Origin: Faecalibacterium langellae | GTDB taxonomy: Bacteria; Bacillota; Clostridia; Oscillospirales; Ruminococcaceae | DNA length: 64,000 nt | Direction: 5' to 3' | NCBI RefSeq assembly: GCF_002549775.1 | Contig: NZ_NMTR01000012.1 | Span: 62,001 to 126,000, forward strand | Shown here: positions 53,292-62,108 of the stretch, piece by piece | How the letters are laid out: every line of letters starts with the position of its first letter | Position numbering within the stretch: the stretch's first letter is position 1 | Made by a program: the position numbers and the translations under genes | Notes under the pieces: generated by a model | The model's database searches: none | What the model was told of the DNA's origin: nothing | The model's input: the letters and a program-made list of their open reading frames with translations, nothing else

Positions 53292-54308
53292 TTACAGATC
53301 CCGGCCGATGGCCCACGCCACCTGACGGCATTTTGCCATGGCCTGTGCAAAGCCGTCCGGGGTCAGGCACTGGGCACCGTCGCTCCAGGCGTGCTGCGGG
53401 TCGTAGTGGACCTCCACTTCCAGACCGTCGGCACCGGCGGCCACGGCAGCGATCATCATGGGCTCGACCAGATTGGCTTTGCCGGTGGCGTGGCTGGGGT
53501 CCACGATGACGGGCAGGTGGGTCTTTTCGTGGATGATGGGCACAGCAGACAGGTCCAGCGTGTTGCGGGTGTACTTCTCGAAGGTGCGGATGCCGCGCTC
53601 GCACAGGATGACCTGCTCGTTGCCGCCGGCCATGATGTACTCGGCGCTCATGATCCACTCCTCGATGGTGTTGCACAGGCCGCGCTTGAGCAGCACGGGC
53701 TTGTGCATCTTGCCCACGGCCTTGAGCAGCTGGAAGTTCTGCATGTTGCGGGCACCGATCTGCACCACATCCACGTACTCCTCAAACTCGGGGATGCGGT
53801 CCTCGCTCATCAGCTCGGAGACGATGGGCAGGCCGGTGGCCTCGCGGGCCTTCACCATGTCGAGGATGCCCTCGGTCTCCAGACCCTGGAAAGAGTAGGG
53901 AGAGGTGCGGGGCTTGTAGGCACCGCCGCGGAACAGGGTGGCACCACCAGCCTTGACGCCCTGTGCGATGCGCAGAGCCTGCTCCTCGCCCTCGATGCTG
54001 CAGGGGCCTGCCATGACGGCGATCTTTTCCTTGCCGCCGATCTTCACGCCGCCGCAGTCGATGACCGAGTCTGCGGGGTGGAACAGGCGGTTTGCGCGCT
54101 TATAGGGCGCGGACACGCGGGTGACGTTGTCGATCCACGGGTTTGCCAGCACGTCGCGCTCGTCGATTTTCGTCGTGTCGCCCACAAGGCCGAACACGTT
54201 GTAGTCCTTGCCGGTGATCAGGGTCACGTCCAGACCCTGCTTCTCGAATTTGTCAACGATCTTTTCCAGTTCGGGCTTCGGGGTCCCTTTTTTGGTGGAG
54301 ATGATCAT
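53292..54308 (-). CDS. aroF: 3-deoxy-7-phosphoheptulonate synthase (DAHP synthase)
   Basis: 338 aa, type I-beta class. It condenses PEP and erythrose-4-phosphate, the entry step. The N-terminal 70 residues are the ferredoxin-like regulatory domain found in this subfamily. The barrel has KIAVMAGPCSIEGEEQ, RGGAYKPRTSPYSFQG, VLLKRGLCNTIEEW and VIVDPSHATGK (metal and phosphate sites). ATG 54308 follows AAAGGGAAA; upstream frame is not conserved. It sits mid-operon although it catalyses the first step. Confidence 0.96.
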   Translation of the reverse strand: MIISTKKGTPKPELEKIVDKFEKQGLDVTLITGKDYNVFGLVGDTTKIDERDVLANPWIDNVTRVSAPYKRANRLFHPADSVIDCGGVKIGGKEKIAVMAGPCSIEGEEQALRIAQGVKAGGATLFRGGAYKPRTSPYSFQGLETEGILDMVKAREATGLPIVSELMSEDRIPEFEEYVDVVQIGARNMQNFQLLKAVGKMHKPVLLKRGLCNTIEEWIMSAEYIMAGGNEQVILCERGIRTFEKYTRNTLDLSAVPIIHEKTHLPVIVDPSHATGKANLVEPMMIAAVAAGADGLEVEVHYDPQHAWSDGAQCLTPDGFAQAMAKCRQVAWAIGRDL

Positions 54309-54328
54309 AAGAGTGTTTCCCTTTCCTT

Positions 54329-54793
54329 TTACATCACAATATGTGCCTTGCCGGTGCCGTCGGCCCGCAGCAGCTGGGCCAGATACAGGCAGGCGTGCAG
54401 GTAGCCCTGCGGGCCTTCGCCGATGAAGTGGCCCTGACAGCCAAACGAGACAACGTCCGTCTGGCGGAAGGGCTCCCGCTCGTCGGGTGCGTGCAGCATC
54501 ACTTCCACGGCGGGCACGCCGCACAGCCGCAGCGCGTCCAGAATGGCCACGCTGTAGTGGGCATAGGCGCCGGGGTTCAGCACGATGCCGTCCACCCGGC
54601 CCGCGGCTGCCTGAATTTCGTCCACAAGGTCGCCCTCGTGGTTTGTCTGGCAGCAGTCGGTCTCGATGCCCATCTGGTCGCAGCCCGCCTGCACATAGTC
54701 CATCATGGCGTTGTAGTCCAGCTCGCCGGGTACGCCCGGCTCTGACCAGCGCATGATGTTGACATTGGGGCCGTTAAGAATCAAAAATTTCAT
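54329..54793 (-). CDS. aroQ: type II 3-dehydroquinate dehydratase
   Basis: 154 aa, dodecameric flavodoxin-like fold. It converts 3-dehydroquinate to 3-dehydroshikimate. LILNGPNVNIM at the start, QTNHEGDLVDEIQAA, the active region NPGAYAHYSVAILDAL and EVMLHAPDEREPFR (compare SNxHxREpFR) are visible. The first Tyr/Arg lid region is altered (RWSEPGVPGELDY). The ATG overlaps the aroE/K stop by 20 nt. Confidence 0.94.
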   Translation of the reverse strand: MKFLILNGPNVNIMRWSEPGVPGELDYNAMMDYVQAGCDQMGIETDCCQTNHEGDLVDEIQAAAGRVDGIVLNPGAYAHYSVAILDALRLCGVPAVEVMLHAPDEREPFRQTDVVSFGCQGHFIGEGPQGYLHACLYLAQLLRADGTGKAHIVM

Positions 54794-56036
54794 CAAGTGC
54801 CTCCATAGCGGCGCGCAGGGCTTCGTCCAGCGTGCCGTTGTTGGGAATGACGGCGTCTGCCGCCGCGAGGTACAGCGGACGGCGCTGGGCTTCCATCTCG
54901 CGCAGCGCGTCCATGCTGGAAGAAAGCGGGCGGTCACCGCCCACAGCCAGCGCTTCCACCGGCCGGTCAATGAACAGCACCACGCCGTTCTGGTGCAGGG
55001 CCCGCAGGTTTTCGGGCCGCTTCACCGCACCGCCGCCGCAGGACAGCAGCTGCCGTCCCTCCTTGCCAAAGCGGCGGGTCTCGGCGGTCTCCCGGGCGCG
55101 GAAGCCGTCCTCGCCTTCGGCGGCGAAGATATCCGGGATGCTGCAGCCAGCCGTTTTGACGATCTCCTCGTCGAGGTCCACGAAGGTGCGGCCCAATTGC
55201 TTTGCCAGCATTTTGCCGAGGGTAGTCTTGCCGGAAGAAGGCATCCCGATGAGGGCGATGTTCAGCAGGTCCCGGCGCAAAGCGGCGGTGATGCGGCGGA
55301 TCTCGCCCGGCGCATCCTCAAACTTGCGGCTGAGGAAGTATTCGGCGGCATACACCGCCTGCGCCACCAACATTTCCAGGCCGCCCACGGCCACCGGCAC
55401 ACCGGCTTCCTCGGCACGGAGAATGATCTCGGTCTTGTCGGGGTTATAGACCACGTCCACCACGGCTTCGAGGCCCGGCATGGCGGCCACGTCCAGGTTG
55501 CACACGCCCACATTGGGGTACATGCCTGCCGGGGTGGTGTTGATGACGATCTGCGCGCCGCTGCGGGCGGCTTCGGCATAGCTCAGCTCGCCCTTCTCCG
55601 GGTCGGGGTGGCGGCTGACGGTGAGCACCTTGGCCGCGCCCTTGTCGCGGGCCACGGCGCTGGTGGTATTGTGCGTACCACCGGTGCCGAGGATCAGCAC
55701 GGTGCGTCCGGCAAAGTCCACGCCGTGGGCGTCGCACAGGTAGGCGAAGCCCATGTAATCGGTGTTGTAGCCGTAGAGCAGACCATTTTTGTTCACCACC
55801 GTGTTCACCGCCCCGATGGCCTTGGCCCGGGGGTCGATGTAGGAGCAGTATTCCATCACCAGCTTTTTGTAGGGAATGGTCACGTTGATGGCCTTGAACT
55901 GCCGTCTGGTCAGAAACGCCCGGGCTTCTTCCTCGGTGGGCAGGGGGCACAGGTCGTAGTGGTAGCCGCAGAGCATCTCGTGGATGATCTTGGAGTAGGA
56001 GTGGCCGAGTTTTGCGCCAATGAGTCCGTATTCCAT
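54774..56036 (-). CDS. aroE/aroK: bifunctional shikimate dehydrogenase / shikimate kinase
   Basis: 420 aa, a fusion of two consecutive pathway enzymes. Residues 1-250 are AroE: KLGHSYSKIIHEML, NVTIPYKK with the catalytic Lys, GAVNTVV, and the NADP site LGTGGTHNTTSA. Residues about 258-420 are AroK: Walker A GMPSSGKTTLGK, DLDEEIVKTAG, CGGGAV and RPLYLAAAD. In most bacteria these are separate genes. The frame runs through without a break, so it is a true fusion. Confidence 0.96.
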   Translation of the reverse strand: MEYGLIGAKLGHSYSKIIHEMLCGYHYDLCPLPTEEEARAFLTRRQFKAINVTIPYKKLVMEYCSYIDPRAKAIGAVNTVVNKNGLLYGYNTDYMGFAYLCDAHGVDFAGRTVLILGTGGTHNTTSAVARDKGAAKVLTVSRHPDPEKGELSYAEAARSGAQIVINTTPAGMYPNVGVCNLDVAAMPGLEAVVDVVYNPDKTEIILRAEEAGVPVAVGGLEMLVAQAVYAAEYFLSRKFEDAPGEIRRITAALRRDLLNIALIGMPSSGKTTLGKMLAKQLGRTFVDLDEEIVKTAGCSIPDIFAAEGEDGFRARETAETRRFGKEGRQLLSCGGGAVKRPENLRALHQNGVVLFIDRPVEALAVGGDRPLSSSMDALREMEAQRRPLYLAAADAVIPNNGTLDEALRAAMEALDEIFDS

Positions 56037-57182
56037 TTACTCGTTCTCCTTTCGGAAGGTGGTGGGGCGGGTCATCCAGGCTTCGCCGTAGCGGGCTGTG
56101 AGCAGATCGCCCACCGCAAGGGCGGCGGCGCAGGTCTGCACGATGGCGGCCCGGGGCACGATGCAGGGGTCGTGACGGCCCTGAATGGACAGCTGGGCGT
56201 CTTTTTTGGCGATGTAGTCCACAGTGTCCTGCTGTTTGTAGATGCTGGGCGTGGGCTTGATGACGGTGCGGAACACCACCGGCATGCCGTTGGCAATGCC
56301 GCCGTTGACGCCCGCGTTGTGGTTGGTGGCAGTGACCACGGCCCCCTCCGGCGTCATGCGGAAGGCGTCGTTGGCTTCGGAGCCGCGCATCTCGGCAAAG
56401 CCGAAGCCGGTGCCGAACTCGATGCCTTTGACGGCCGGGATGGAAAAGGCCAGATGGGCAATCTCGCTCTCCACACTGTCAAAATAGGGCTCGCCGATGC
56501 CGGCGGGCAGGCCGAGGATGGCGGTCTCTAACATGCCGCCCACACTGTCGCCCTCGGCCCCGGCGGCACGGATGGCGGTCTTCATGGGGTCTTCCACGGT
56601 CTCATCCAGCACCGCAAAGCCCTCGGGCTTGCTGGCAAGGGCTTCCACCTGTGCGGAGAGCTGGGCGGCATCGTCCAGCGCAAAGCGGGTATCCGCGATG
56701 CCCGCACATTCTGCAATGTGGGTGGTGATGTCGATGCCGGCACGGTTCAGGGCCCCCAGCACCACGGCCCCGCCCGCCACGAGGGCGGCGGTGACCCGGC
56801 CGGAGAAGTGCCCGCCGCCCCGCGCATCCTGAAAACCGTGGTATTTGGCATAGGCGGTGTAATCCGCGTGGCCGGGGCGCAGCAGGTCGGCGGTCTTGGC
56901 GTAATCGCCGCTGCGGGTGTTCTGGTTCTCGATCATCAGGGCAATGGCGGTGCCGGTGGTGTGGCCGTTCACCACACCGGACAGAAACTGCACCGTGTCC
57001 GCTTCCACGCGGGGGGTGGAAAGGCCGTCGCCCCGGGCGCGGCGCTTGTCCATGCAGGCGGCGAGAAATTCTTCGTCCACCGGCACCCCGGCGGCCATGC
57101 CGTCCAGCACGGCGCCGACGGCCCATCCGTGGCTCTCGCCGAAAATGGTCAGCGAAAGGTCGCTGCCAAAGGTATTTTTCAT
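56037..57182 (-). CDS. aroC: chorismate synthase
   Basis: 381 aa, reduced-FMN-dependent lyase that makes chorismate from EPSP. GESHGWAVGAVLDGMAAG at the N terminus (FGESHG signature), RARGDGLSTPRVEAD, and GFGFAEMRGSEANDAF with NHNAGVNGGIANGMP (FMN site) identify it. The stop abuts the aroE/K start (1 nt apart). Confidence 0.96.
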   Translation of the reverse strand: MKNTFGSDLSLTIFGESHGWAVGAVLDGMAAGVPVDEEFLAACMDKRRARGDGLSTPRVEADTVQFLSGVVNGHTTGTAIALMIENQNTRSGDYAKTADLLRPGHADYTAYAKYHGFQDARGGGHFSGRVTAALVAGGAVVLGALNRAGIDITTHIAECAGIADTRFALDDAAQLSAQVEALASKPEGFAVLDETVEDPMKTAIRAAGAEGDSVGGMLETAILGLPAGIGEPYFDSVESEIAHLAFSIPAVKGIEFGTGFGFAEMRGSEANDAFRMTPEGAVVTATNHNAGVNGGIANGMPVVFRTVIKPTPSIYKQQDTVDYIAKKDAQLSIQGRHDPCIVPRAAIVQTCAAALAVGDLLTARYGEAWMTRPTTFRKENE

Positions 57183-57186
57183 GGTG

Positions 57187-58230
57187 TCAGTCCTCCATGC
57201 CCAGCAGGGGACGCAGCCCCTCCACGGGGATGGTCTCGGCCCGCCAGCAGCCCAGACCCGGCACCTTGATCACCGTGATCTGGCCGCCCTGGGCCTTTTT
57301 GTCGTGCAGCATCTCGGCCAGCACTTTTTCCTTGTTGTAGGTGGTGCGCACAGGCAGGCCAAGGCGGCGGTACACCGCGCGCACCCGCTTCTGCAGGGCT
57401 TTGGATTCGATCATGGGCAGCATACCCAGCGCCACGCACTCGCCGTGGAACAGGCCCACGGTGCGGCGGCCCTTGATGCCCTTGACGGCCTCGATGCCGT
57501 GGCCGATGGTGTGGCCGAAGTTGAGGGCCTTGCGCATCCCGCGCTCGGTCTCGTCCTGCTCGACAATGTTCTTTTTGAAGCGCAGGCTGCGGCAGATGAT
57601 CTCGCCGATCTGGGCGTCCACGTCGCCGCTCTCAAAGATGGCGAACAGTTCCGGGTCTGCCAGCAGACTTGCCTTGACGGCCTCGGCCAGACCGTTGATG
57701 AAGTGGCGGCGGGGCAGGGTGGCGAGGGTGTCCGGGTCCACGATGACCAGCTTGGGCTGCCAGAAGGCACCTACGATGTTCTTGGTGTCGCCGAGGTCCA
57801 CGGCGGTCTTGCCGCCGATGGAGGAGTCGATCATGGAAAGGGTGGTGGTGGGGCAGTTGATGAAGTCGATGCCGCGCATGTAGATGGAAGCGGCAAACCC
57901 GGCCAGGTCGCCTACCACGCCGCCGCCTACGGCAATCACCAGATCGCCGCGGCCCATGCCGAACTCCAGCATCTGGCGCAGCACGGATTCCAGAATTTTA
58001 AAGCTCTTGCTGGCTTCGCCCTGCGGCACCGTGATGATGTGGGCATCCTTGCACTGGTCGGCCACCATCTGGGCGTACTGTGCGGGCACACCGCTGTCGG
58101 TGACGACGGCCACCCGGCGGTCCAGCCGGGCAAACTGGTACAGGTTTTCCAGCGAGCCGCTCTTGACGATGATGTCATAGCTGCGCTCGCCCAGATTCAT
58201 GGTCAGCTTGGTTCCGATAAATTCACTCAT
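57187..58230 (-). CDS. aroB: 3-dehydroquinate synthase
   Basis: 347 aa NAD- and metal-dependent enzyme, second step of the pathway. VIAVGGGVVGDLAGFAA, the zinc-binding Glu/His in EAVKASLL and NFGHTIGHGIEA, plus FHGECVALGML are the standard motifs. It overlaps the pheA stop by 4 nt (ATGA) and precedes aroC by 4 nt. Confidence 0.96.
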   Translation of the reverse strand: MSEFIGTKLTMNLGERSYDIIVKSGSLENLYQFARLDRRVAVVTDSGVPAQYAQMVADQCKDAHIITVPQGEASKSFKILESVLRQMLEFGMGRGDLVIAVGGGVVGDLAGFAASIYMRGIDFINCPTTTLSMIDSSIGGKTAVDLGDTKNIVGAFWQPKLVIVDPDTLATLPRRHFINGLAEAVKASLLADPELFAIFESGDVDAQIGEIICRSLRFKKNIVEQDETERGMRKALNFGHTIGHGIEAVKGIKGRRTVGLFHGECVALGMLPMIESKALQKRVRAVYRRLGLPVRTTYNKEKVLAEMLHDKKAQGGQITVIKVPGLGCWRAETIPVEGLRPLLGMED

Positions 58231-59297
58231 TTGGTATACACTCCTAACAGCCGCACGGTCCGGCAGGTGCGGTCAAGCTCGCGCAGCAGCGCGGCGGTCT
58301 CGTCGGCGGTGGGGTCGCCCACCAGCTCGACGTAAAAATAATATTCAAAGGGCACATGGGGCATGGGGCGGCTCTTGATGGACTCCATGTTGAAGCCGCT
58401 GGCACCGATGATCTGGATCACTTCGCCCAGCTTGCCGGGCTTGTTGTCCACGGTAAACAGCAGCGAGAACCGGTTGCCGCCCGTGGGCTTTTCGCGGCTG
58501 AGCACGATGAAGCGGGTGGTGTTGTCGCCGTCGGTGTTGATGCTGGGCACCAGCACTTCCAGCCCATAGAGAGCCGCCGTCTCCACGCTGGCTATGGCGG
58601 CTTTGGAAGCGTCGCCGCTCTCGGCCACGAACTTTGCGGCCATGGCGGTGTTGGCCATGGCGGTGGCAGGCAGGCCGAACTGCTTCAAGAAAGTCTCGCT
58701 TTGGGCAATGGCCTGCTGGTGGCTGTAAACATGCCGCAGCTGGTCGAGCCGTGTGCCCGGCAGCACCAGCAGATTCTGCGAGATGGGCAGGTCGTACACA
58801 TCCACCACCCACAGGTCCGGGTGGTTATAGCACAGGTCCAGCACGGCGGAAACATCGCCTGCATGGCTGTTTTCAAAAGGCACGACGCCGTGAGCGGCAT
58901 CGCCGCGTTCCACGGCATCGAACACCTCATCCCAGGTGGGATAGCTCACGGCCTCGGCGTGGGGGAACAGCGCCTTGAGGGCGATGTGGGCAAAGGCACC
59001 CTCCACGCCCTGATAGGCGGCGCGGTTCTGGCCCAGCACCACGGCTTCGTACTGCTTGGCTACGTCCATCAGGTTCTGCACATGGTCTTTATAATAGGGC
59101 CGCAGGGCGGCATCCTGAATGCGGGCGGCCGATTTTTCCAGCACAGCGGCCTCGCGGGCGGCGTCGTAGATGGGCAGGCCGTGGGCACGCTTATACTCTG
59201 CCACCTGCAGCACAGCGGCCATCCGCCGCTCAAACAGTGCGGCCAGCTGGGCGTCCACCGTGTCGATCTCAGTGCGTGCCTGTTCCAGTGCGTCCAT
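58227..59297 (-). CDS. pheA: bifunctional chorismate mutase / prephenate dehydratase
   Basis: 356 aa, first gene of the operon and the phenylalanine-branch enzyme. Residues 1-85 are an AroQ-class chorismate mutase (ARTEIDTVDAQLAALFERRM, EKSAARIQD). Residues 105-280 are the prephenate dehydratase (QGVEGAFAHIA, VPFENSHAG for the usual PIENS, and DNTTRFIVLSRE). The C-terminal ACT domain (about 283-356: SLLFTVDNKPGKLGEVIQII, NMESIKSRPMPHVPFEYYFYVEL) gives phenylalanine feedback. ATG 59297 is preferred to the upstream frame. Confidence 0.95.
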   Translation of the reverse strand: MDALEQARTEIDTVDAQLAALFERRMAAVLQVAEYKRAHGLPIYDAAREAAVLEKSAARIQDAALRPYYKDHVQNLMDVAKQYEAVVLGQNRAAYQGVEGAFAHIALKALFPHAEAVSYPTWDEVFDAVERGDAAHGVVPFENSHAGDVSAVLDLCYNHPDLWVVDVYDLPISQNLLVLPGTRLDQLRHVYSHQQAIAQSETFLKQFGLPATAMANTAMAAKFVAESGDASKAAIASVETAALYGLEVLVPSINTDGDNTTRFIVLSREKPTGGNRFSLLFTVDNKPGKLGEVIQIIGASGFNMESIKSRPMPHVPFEYYFYVELVGDPTADETAALLRELDRTCRTVRLLGVYTK

Positions 59298-59354
59298 GGG
59301 TTCACATCCTTTTGTATGGTTGATAAATACCATCAAGATAATAGATACCCAGTA

Positions 59355-59383
59355 AGTATACCATAACCGGGACAGAGAAACAA
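59355..59383 (-). promoter_or_regulatory. promoter of the aromatic amino acid operon
   Basis: On the minus strand TTGTTT (59383-59378), 17-bp spacer, TATACT (59360-59355). No T-box or leader peptide was found in the short leader. Confidence 0.75.
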
Positions 59384-59439
59384 CAAACGGCCCGCGATTT
59401 CAAGGTGGAGAATATTTCAAATCAGCTGGCCGTAAAAAG

Positions 59440-59960
59440 ACGAAAATTGCAAAGGAGTCGAGTAGAAAAAGTTTCGGCCTTTCCGGGAAATGCTTCGCCG
59501 GGCGGGGAATGTTCTCTTTTGCCGCACAAAAGAGAACCAGAAAAGCGCCAGCGATTTCGACGCGCTGGACCCACGAACTAGGGGCTGCTCGCCCCTAGTG
59601 ACCCCAAAGCAGAAGTCGAAGCGGAAAAATGCTAGCCGCTTCGCTAAACGCATTTTTCGCGCTTCTCCGATTGATAGGCCCCTCAGCCGCTGCGGCGGCA
59701 GCTCCCCGCAGGGGAGCGGGTGCGCCCTCTCCGTCACCTTCGGTGACACCTTGTCCCCTTTTTGTCGCTGCGCGACATCTTCCCCCGACCGGGGGAAGTC
59801 TTTCAAAGGGAGAGGCAAGAAACACTCCCTCCACAGTCTTGGCTCTCCCTTCGGGAGAGCTGGCGCGAAGCGCCTGAGAGGGTTCGTTCCCCAACTGACG
59901 CGATGCTCCCCGCAGGGGAGCGAGTGCCAGCAGATGCCGTCTGCAGTTACGACCCTTCCC
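59440..59960. repeat. 520-bp intergenic tract of degenerate palindromes
   Basis: There is no convincing gene here. It holds at least five stems, including GGGGC-GAGCAGCCCC type around 59580-59600, CTCCCCGCAGGGGAG at about 59701-59720 and again near 59910, CACCTTCGGTG, TTCCCCCGACCGGGGGAA, and a full copy of the two-hairpin element (CTCTCCCTTCGGGAGAG..TGAGAGGG) at 59839-59884. Small frames crossing it on both strands are repeat translations. Confidence 0.75.
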
Positions 59961-59963
59961 GTG

Positions 59964-60004
59964 AAAAAGCAAACAAGCCAGTCCTGCAGGGCTGGCTTGT
60001 TTGC
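59964..60004 (-). terminator. terminator after the 61-aa protein gene
   Basis: On the minus strand GCAAACAAGCCAG and CTGGCTTGTTTGC form a perfect 13-bp stem followed by five Ts. Confidence 0.92.
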
Positions 60005-60058
60005 AATATAAAAAATATTTTTCCTCTGAAGATGGCCAAAGCAACGCGGCGGCCATTT

Positions 60059-60244
60059 TCAATCGTGCCGCTTTGCCAAAAGCTCCTCCCGGCTGCGGGC
60101 CTTACCAAAGTATCGCCCATAGGGGTTGTCCAGCACTTCGGCCAGCGAGACCGGCACCTCCGGCTCCTGTTTTGGCACCGGTTTTGCGGTGCGGTCAAAG
60201 CGGAACCGCTTCGCAGACCCGCCGCGCTTCACCCGGAACCGCAT
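60059..60244 (-). CDS. small basic hypothetical protein
   Basis: 61 aa, very basic N-terminal half (MRFRVKRGGSAKRFRFDR) and a conserved-looking tail (SLAEVLDNPYGRYFGKARSREELL). The ATG lies 1 nt after the stop of the upstream gene with GAG adjacent, so translation is probably coupled. No family recognised. It is followed by a strong terminator, consistent with being the last gene of a two-gene unit. Confidence 0.65.
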   Translation of the reverse strand: MRFRVKRGGSAKRFRFDRTAKPVPKQEPEVPVSLAEVLDNPYGRYFGKARSREELLAKRHD

Positions 60245-60245
60245 C

Positions 60246-60998
60246 TCAGCCTTCCTCCGTCACGGTGGAGACAGCCCCGGCGGTCAGGGCGTTCCACAGG
60301 TCTTCGCCGCCTTCCAGCAGGTCGGCAGAGTCCTTGTTCCATGCGCCCCGGATGCCGATGTAGTAGTGGCTCATCAGCTCCTGACTGCTGCCGCTGGCGC
60401 TCTGCACCGCGTCGGACGTGTAGTCGCCCAGGTCCAGGCCCACCAGCACCGGGCAGTCGGTCCAGCGGTAGACCATATTCCACCAGTCGCTGTCCGCGTC
60501 GGACTGCGGCAGGCTGCCGTCCAGATAGCGCAGGGTGCCGGTGGTCTGCTGGAATCCCGCCGGGTCGTACAGGATGAAGATGGAGCTCAGCGCACCCTGG
60601 ATGTCGGTGGAGAGCTTGGTGGTGCCTGCCATGTCAAGGTAGGCGTCCGAGTCCTCATTGCCGAAGTCCATGGTGTAGACGTTCAGCTTCACCACCACCT
60701 TGCCGTCGCCGTTCAGGTCCTCACCGTAGGCGGCAAGGGCGTCCTGCAGGGCGGTCTGGGTGGCTTCCGGCAGGTAGTGGGGGGCCACCACCGCCACGCG
60801 GTAATCGGGCTTGACCGTGAAGAAATACTGCCCGATGAAGTTGTAGCCGAAAAACGCCACAAGGATGCCGAGAATGATCACCCACTTGAGGTTATAATCC
60901 CACCAGTTGGCCCAGCGCTCTTTGCGGGTATACTGGCGCTGCTTGCGGGGCTTGAGGTCCTTCGGGTCGATGTCGCGTTCGTAACGGTAGCTTGCCAT
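60246..60998 (-). CDS. membrane-anchored hypothetical protein
   Basis: 250 aa with a charged cytosolic N terminus (residues 1-36, Lys/Arg/Trp-rich), one membrane helix (about 38-60: WVIILGILVAFFGYNFIG) and an extracellular alpha/beta domain. Segments such as DYRVAVVAPHYLPEATQTALQDAL and VVVKLNVYTMDF recur in uncharacterised Clostridial proteins. No enzyme motif. ATG 60998 has AGGAG upstream. Confidence 0.8.
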   Translation of the reverse strand: MASYRYERDIDPKDLKPRKQRQYTRKERWANWWDYNLKWVIILGILVAFFGYNFIGQYFFTVKPDYRVAVVAPHYLPEATQTALQDALAAYGEDLNGDGKVVVKLNVYTMDFGNEDSDAYLDMAGTTKLSTDIQGALSSIFILYDPAGFQQTTGTLRYLDGSLPQSDADSDWWNMVYRWTDCPVLVGLDLGDYTSDAVQSASGSSQELMSHYYIGIRGAWNKDSADLLEGGEDLWNALTAGAVSTVTEEG

Positions 60999-61023
60999 AG
61001 AAAAACTCCTGATTTGATGATTT

Positions 61024-61155
61024 ACGGGCAGCGGGGTCGCCCTCTCCGTCTGCTCCCGTTGGTCGCATCCACCTATCCCAGAGGGAGAGGCAAGGCCCTA
61101 ACGGTTACGTTCTTGGCTCTCCCTCTGGGAGAGCTGTCGAGCAGCGCGAGACTGT
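61024..61155. repeat. inverted pair of two-hairpin repeat elements (copy 5)
   Basis: GCCCTCTCCGTCTGCTCCC..GGGAGAGG (61033-61090 approximately) and GGCTCTCCCTCTGGGAGAGCTGTCG (61113-61140) are members of the same family in opposite orientations. They fill the gap between the membrane protein and plsC genes. Confidence 0.65.
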
Positions 61156-61162
61156 TCACCTT

Positions 61163-61888
61163 TTACAGCTGTGCCAGAATCGTCTGGCGCACGGCGTCGG
61201 GCAGCTGCTTCTGCTCGGCCTTGCTCATGCTGGCCGTCTGGATAGGCGGCAGCACCTTGATGTGCACGCTGCCCGGGTGACAGCGGTTGCCGCCCGCCTC
61301 AAACAGGGCCCGTGCGCCGGTGATGGCCACCGGTACCACCGGGGCACCGGTCTTCACGGCGATGCGGAAGGCACCGGCCTTGAACTCCCCGGCACCGCCT
61401 TCTTCGCCCTTGTAGCGGGTGCCCTCCGGGAAAATGATGAAGCTCTTGCCGCCCTCCACGATGGCGGTGGCGTCGTTCAGGGCGCGGACGGATGCCCGCA
61501 GGTCGTCGCGCTGCACGAACACGCAGCCCAGCAGCTTCATCCAGCGGTTCAAAAGCGGGATCTTTTCCAGTTCTTCCTTCGCCAGCACGCCGTGGGGCTT
61601 ATCCAGGCTTGCCAGCAGCAGCGGGATGTCATAGTAGCTGCGGTGGTTGCCCACGAACACGCAGGCGGTGTCCTTTGGGATGTTCTCCAGCCCTTCCACC
61701 ACCAGCGAGACGCCGGTCACCTTCAGGATGCCCCGGCTCCAGCGGGGGATGTTCTTGTTCACAAGTTCTTCCACCAGCTGCGTATCGCCCGCAGCCAGGG
61801 CACGCTCGCCCCGGCGCAGCGCGCCGTAGTGAACGATCATGTAGCCAAACAAATAAATAAACAGCGCAATCGTGCGGAAAATGCTCAT
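61163..61888 (-). CDS. plsC: 1-acyl-sn-glycerol-3-phosphate acyltransferase
   Basis: 241-aa membrane acyltransferase making phosphatidic acid from lysophosphatidate. An N-terminal hydrophobic helix precedes VFVGNHRSYYDIPLL, the NHxxxxD catalytic motif (residues about 82-88), and IIFPEGTRYKGEEGG, the substrate site. A C-terminal VPVAITGARALFE completes the family pattern. ATG 61888 follows GGAGGAAA. Confidence 0.94.
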   Translation of the reverse strand: MSIFRTIALFIYLFGYMIVHYGALRRGERALAAGDTQLVEELVNKNIPRWSRGILKVTGVSLVVEGLENIPKDTACVFVGNHRSYYDIPLLLASLDKPHGVLAKEELEKIPLLNRWMKLLGCVFVQRDDLRASVRALNDATAIVEGGKSFIIFPEGTRYKGEEGGAGEFKAGAFRIAVKTGAPVVPVAITGARALFEAGGNRCHPGSVHIKVLPPIQTASMSKAEQKQLPDAVRQTILAQL

Positions 61889-61993
61889 TGCGGTTTCCTC
61901 CCTCCGGCAAAATATGCCATTGTCATTGTATCACACTTTTTTGCAAATAGGTGAAAAATATAATTTTTTTTACAATTGACTGTTCCCGTCCTC

Positions 61994-62022
61994 TTGCAAA
62001 ATTGACAAAATGCAGGTATATT
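61994..62022 (+). promoter_or_regulatory. promoter of the YesL-like gene
   Basis: TTGCAA (61994-61999), 17-bp spacer, TATATT (62017-62022). Confidence 0.65.
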
Positions 62023-62108
62023 TATAGTTGTAAAGCCAGCACAATGGCACTTTCTGCGTGAAACGCCGTCCGCGGGCTTCAAGGATCAAGAGAAAGGTAC
62101 CGCATAAA

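Noticed and set aside
59298-59420. T-box or leader-peptide attenuator before pheA
   Set aside because: The leader is short, has no AGGTGGNACCGCG motif, no terminator stem and no run of Phe or Tyr codons.
59490-60577. Several frames of 80-270 codons across the repeat tract
   Set aside because: They translate palindromic repeats on either strand and have no ribosome sites; the only likely gene here is the 61-aa frame at 60059-60244.
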